Below the pieces are notes generated by a model, which saw only the letters and a program-made list of their open reading frames with translations, did no database searches and was not told the origin of the DNA. Of a DNA stretch of 32,639 nucleotides, positions 29,816-32,639 are shown in pieces. Source of the stretch: Clostridiales bacterium (GTDB taxonomy: Bacteria; Bacillota; Clostridia; Christensenellales; Aristaeellaceae); assembly GCA_015056155.1 (NCBI GenBank), contig SVGU01000026.1:1-32639 (forward strand), read 5' to 3'. The stretch's first letter is position 1; each line of letters begins with the position of its first letter. Position numbers and translations under genes: made by a program.

Positions 29816-32639
29816 ATGACTGATCGCACCAAACGGATCGCATCCCTGCTGCTGACGCTCCTGATGCTGCTGGCGCAGGCGGCCCCGGCCGTTCCGTTCC
29901 ATCCGCATGCCCGTGCGGAAGCGGAGGACGAGACCATCCGGGGCACGTTCCAGTATGCAGGCATGTACAACAATGTCCATGACTCCACGCTGGATTATGT
30001 CTACTCGGATGCGTATTTCCGCACGGACGCGCGGGAGTACAACCCCAGCCTGTCCACGATGTCCCTGTGCCTGGAGATGTCTTCCTGGTCCAGCCTGGAC
30101 GAGGAGAACTGGGCGGACAAGAGCGCCAACGCCCGCGAGCTGCTGACGGACGTGGGCTTTGTTTCCTTTGCGCAGAACGATTTCTGGAACGACGCGCCCA
30201 CCGTGGAGTCCATCGGCGCGGTCGCGGCGCACAAGCCGCTGGGGGATTCAACCCTCATCGCGCTGGCTGTGCGCGGCGGCGGCTATTTCAGCGAGTGGGG
30301 CAGCAACGTCCTCGTCGGCGCAGCGGAGGAGCACGAGGGCTTCGCCACCGCAAGGGACAATGTGCTCGCCTTCCTGAACGGCTATATCGCCGACTGCGGG
30401 ATCACCGGCCGGGTCAAGCTGTGGCTGGTGGGCTTCAGCCGGGGCGGCGCGGTCGCCAACATGACCGCCGGCTACCTCAACGCCCACGGCCTGTCCGGTC
30501 AGGGCACCCTCGTCCCCGGGGATCTGTACTGTTACACCTTCGAGGCGCCGCAGGGCGTGCTGGAGGCCCAGGCCGGCACGGACGCAGACCACGGCAACAT
30601 CCACAACATCATCAACCCCAACGACGTCGTGCCGCTGGTCGCGCCCAGCGGCTGGGGCTTCAGCCGCTTCAACCAGACCTCCCACCTCCTGCCGACCATC
30701 ACCACCGCCCATTATCCCCAGGCGTATGAGCAGATGCTCCGGCATTACGAGGCGGTGCTGTCCTTTGTTGACGTCCTCGACCCGAACAAGGCCGCCTACA
30801 ACATCGCCGAATACGCCAAGACCCTGCAGATGAAGGTCAACTGGCTCAGCTTCCTGCCCGGCGGCCAGCCCTTTATCGAGATCGTGACGGTGGACAACAC
30901 CCACCTTCCCCAGTCGATCATGCTGACGGAATCCGTGTCGGCGCTGGTCCGGGCCGCCCGGTCCCGCGACCGCTTCCATGCGGACATCGAGAGCGACATC
31001 TCCACCATGCTGAGCGAGCTGCTGGGCGTGAACAAGGGCGCCTCGCTCTCCGACTACATCACGGAGCTGGGCGAAACCTTCACCGCCAACGAATATGAAA
31101 ACCTGATCTACGTCCTGGAGCCCATCGTTCAGCTGAACCTGACCTCCCTTGACGAGCGCATGGCGCAGGTAAGCGACCGCCTGCGGGAGGTCATGCCCCA
31201 GCCCGAGGGCTATCAGGATATCATCGGCACGGTCGGCTCCCTCGCGGACATCATCGCCACCATGCTGGTCGAGGATCCGCAGTCGCTGATGAATCTGGTC
31301 CTGTCCCTGTCCACCACCAGCATGATCCAGGCCCACTATGCCGAGGTCACCATGGCATGGCTGCGGACGGAGGATCCCAACTATTCCGACGCCCCCTTTG
31401 CCCATGCCGTTCCCGAAGCGGTGCGCATCGTCCGCGTGAACTGCCCGGTCGACCTGGTCGTCTGTGATGAGAGCGGCCGCCAGGTCGCCTCCATCATTGG
31501 CGGTCAGGCTGTCACGGAGGTACCCGGCATCGGCTGCGCCGTCAACCCCGACGGCGAAATGGTCGTCTACCTCCCCGCGGACGCCGCCTATCAGATCCGG
31601 ATCATCGCCACCGGCGACGGCAACGTCAGCTGCTCGATCAACGAGTTCAACGTCGTGCGCGGCGTGCATACCTATACCGTCAGCTATCCGCCCGTGCCGA
31701 TCGCGGCCGGCGATGAGCTGATCGCCGAGCTGCCCCCGCTGAACAAAACGGAATACACCGACGAAGCCCGCATGGGCTCCACCGCCGAATACCGCCTCCT
31801 GCAGCCGGGCGGCTCCTCCGTCGAGCCCGCCAGCACTCACCGCGGCCCCGACGTCCTTCTGCACACCGTCAATGCCGGGCGCAACAACGCCTTCGGCCAG
31901 GTGCTGGGCGGCGGCGTGTACGTGGACGAGAGCTTCGCCCAGCTGGAGGCCTACCCGGTGAGCGGCAACAGCTTCCTGGGCTGGTATGTGGAGGGCGAGC
32001 AGGTCTCCGACGACCCGGTCTACCGCTTCCCCGTGACGCAGGACGTGACCGTCGTGGCGCACTTCGGCACGGCTGAAACGCACCCGGTGCATTTCCTCGC
32101 CACGGAAGGCGGCGTCGTGCACAACACGGACAGCGCCTACACCGCCGGCAGCATCGTCATGCTCTCCGCCGAGGCCGGCGAGGGCTTCCTCTTCACCGGC
32201 TGGGAGACCACCTCGGGTGAGATCGTCACGCCCGCCGGCGCCGCGGCTTACCTGATCGTTCCCGACAGCGCCGCCACCGTGACCGCCGTCTTCCAGAAGG
32301 CAGGCATCACCTGCCCCTCCTGCCGCCAGACCCTGCCCGCCGGGCAGCATCACCTCGCCCCCTGCGGCCGCTACCTCCACTGCACCTGCGACCCCGCCTA
32401 TTCCTACGCGCTGCATGCATTCTGCGGCATCTGCCGCAACGGCTTCATCTGCCAGGGCGGGCATGGGTATGACTTCGGCGAATGCGGCTATGTCGCGCCG
32501 ACGCCGGTTCTGACGCCCACGCCCACACCGACGCCGACTCCTACGCCGACGCCGACTCCTACTCCGACGCCGACTCCCACGCCGACTCCCACGCCGACGC
32601 CGACTCCCACGCCGACGCCGACTCCCACTCCGACTCCTA
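29816..32639 (+). CDS. Large secreted lipase-like protein with Cys-rich module and Thr-Pro repeat (partial)
   Basis: At least 941 aa; it continues past the right edge. GAGGAGG lies 7 nt before the ATG. A signal peptide (RIASLLLTLLMLLAQAAPA) is followed by a lipase-like alpha/beta hydrolase: VGFSRGGAVAN with Ser208, YTFEAPQGV and NPNDVVPLVAP (acid residue region). A long helical segment follows, then beta-rich modules including one like Listeria-Bacteroides repeats (NSFLGWYVEGEQVSD, and FTGWETTSGE). From Cys833 comes a Cys/His-rich stretch, two units of the form CxxC...H...C, which may bind metal or form disulfides. The visible end is at least 21 uninterrupted Thr-Pro pairs, a typical wall-spanning linker, so more domains or an anchor probably lie beyond. 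It is divergent from the ECF operon. Confidence 0.85.
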   Translation, partial: MTDRTKRIASLLLTLLMLLAQAAPAVPFHPHARAEAEDETIRGTFQYAGMYNNVHDSTLDYVYSDAYFRTDAREYNPSLSTMSLCLEMSSWSSLDEENWADKSANARELLTDVGFVSFAQNDFWNDAPTVESIGAVAAHKPLGDSTLIALAVRGGGYFSEWGSNVLVGAAEEHEGFATARDNVLAFLNGYIADCGITGRVKLWLVGFSRGGAVANMTAGYLNAHGLSGQGTLVPGDLYCYTFEAPQGVLEAQAGTDADHGNIHNIINPNDVVPLVAPSGWGFSRFNQTSHLLPTITTAHYPQAYEQMLRHYEAVLSFVDVLDPNKAAYNIAEYAKTLQMKVNWLSFLPGGQPFIEIVTVDNTHLPQSIMLTESVSALVRAARSRDRFHADIESDISTMLSELLGVNKGASLSDYITELGETFTANEYENLIYVLEPIVQLNLTSLDERMAQVSDRLREVMPQPEGYQDIIGTVGSLADIIATMLVEDPQSLMNLVLSLSTTSMIQAHYAEVTMAWLRTEDPNYSDAPFAHAVPEAVRIVRVNCPVDLVVCDESGRQVASIIGGQAVTEVPGIGCAVNPDGEMVVYLPADAAYQIRIIATGDGNVSCSINEFNVVRGVHTYTVSYPPVPIAAGDELIAELPPLNKTEYTDEARMGSTAEYRLLQPGGSSVEPASTHRGPDVLLHTVNAGRNNAFGQVLGGGVYVDESFAQLEAYPVSGNSFLGWYVEGEQVSDDPVYRFPVTQDVTVVAHFGTAETHPVHFLATEGGVVHNTDSAYTAGSIVMLSAEAGEGFLFTGWETTSGEIVTPAGAAAYLIVPDSAATVTAVFQKAGITCPSCRQTLPAGQHHLAPCGRYLHCTCDPAYSYALHAFCGICRNGFICQGGHGYDFGECGYVAPTPVLTPTPTPTPTPTPTPTPTPTPTPTPTPTPTPTPTPTPTPTPTP
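32513..32639 (+). repeat. Thr-Pro-encoding tandem repeat
   Basis: A 6-bp repeat (ACN CCN) runs to the window edge, at least 21 units. Synonymous third bases vary, and a higher-order 18-bp unit (ACGCCGACGCCGACTCCC) recurs in the second half. Length change by slippage in 6-bp steps would keep the frame. Confidence 0.9.

Noticed and set aside
30248-32464. 738-codon minus-strand frame
   Set aside because: It is antisense to the lipase-like gene, which has ribosome site, signal peptide and active-site motif.

Overview
The window looks like a chromosomal segment of a high-GC, Gram-positive, Clostridia-like anaerobe from a plant-polymer-rich habitat such as gut or rumen. This is inferred from strong AGGAGG-type ribosome binding sites, clear sigma-A promoters with 17-bp spacing, a reverse rubrerythrin, ECF sigma factors, a PrsA-type foldase, a YczE-like membrane protein and several glycoside hydrolases. 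I see no rRNA, tRNA, CRISPR array, transposase or phage gene. Strong GC bias at third codon positions opens very long false reading frames opposite almost every real gene.

Layout. 1-2412 (-) is the 5' part of a large sugar ABC-transporter binding protein with carbohydrate-binding-like modules; it runs off the left edge. A 564-bp divergent control region with three LacI/CcpA-type operators separates it from a secreted GH26 beta-mannanase (2977-4419, +). A palindrome-rich spacer follows, then a convergent cytoplasmic GH51 arabinofuranosidase (4778-7036, -). 7255-11470 holds exported envelope enzymes: a metallo-beta-lactamase-fold protein (+), and an opposing three-gene unit (polysaccharide-deacetylase-like, N-acetylmuramoyl-alanine amidase, second metallo-beta-lactamase-fold protein). 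11602-13439 is murA plus a J-domain/TPR gene, with a structured murA leader. 13691-14104 is a ribbon-helix-helix regulator with its own operator; 14268-15599 is a PrsA-like foldase.

15696-18391 is an unusual three-gene operon: a membrane-anchored protein of unknown function, an Mbeg1-like alpha/beta hydrolase with a helical tail, and a DUF3592-like membrane protein. 18472-20007 is a cytoplasmic GH9 enzyme; 20152-20448 an ABM-type monooxygenase-like protein; 20535-21695 a sugar-transfer-type ATP-grasp protein divergent from a small lectin-fold-like protein (21913-22521). A gene-poor stretch with an inverted repeat element lies at 22522-23087. The right third has a YczE-like protein, an ECF sigma/anti-sigma pair, the reverse rubrerythrin, a radical SAM/SPASM protein, a SWIM zinc-finger protein, a second ECF sigma operon led by a 64-aa protein with a leader-peptide-like motif, and a very large secreted lipase-like protein that runs off the right edge inside a Thr-Pro repeat.

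Working together (inference): the binding protein and secreted mannanase would capture and open mannan-type polymers outside the cell, while GH51 and GH9 enzymes without signal peptides would finish imported oligosaccharides inside. The most unusual elements are the hydrolase operon, the paired metallo-beta-lactamase paralogues beside a deacetylase-like protein that has lost its first catalytic motif, the hairpin between the murA Shine-Dalgarno and start codon, and the small leader-like protein in the ECF operon beside the giant lipase.
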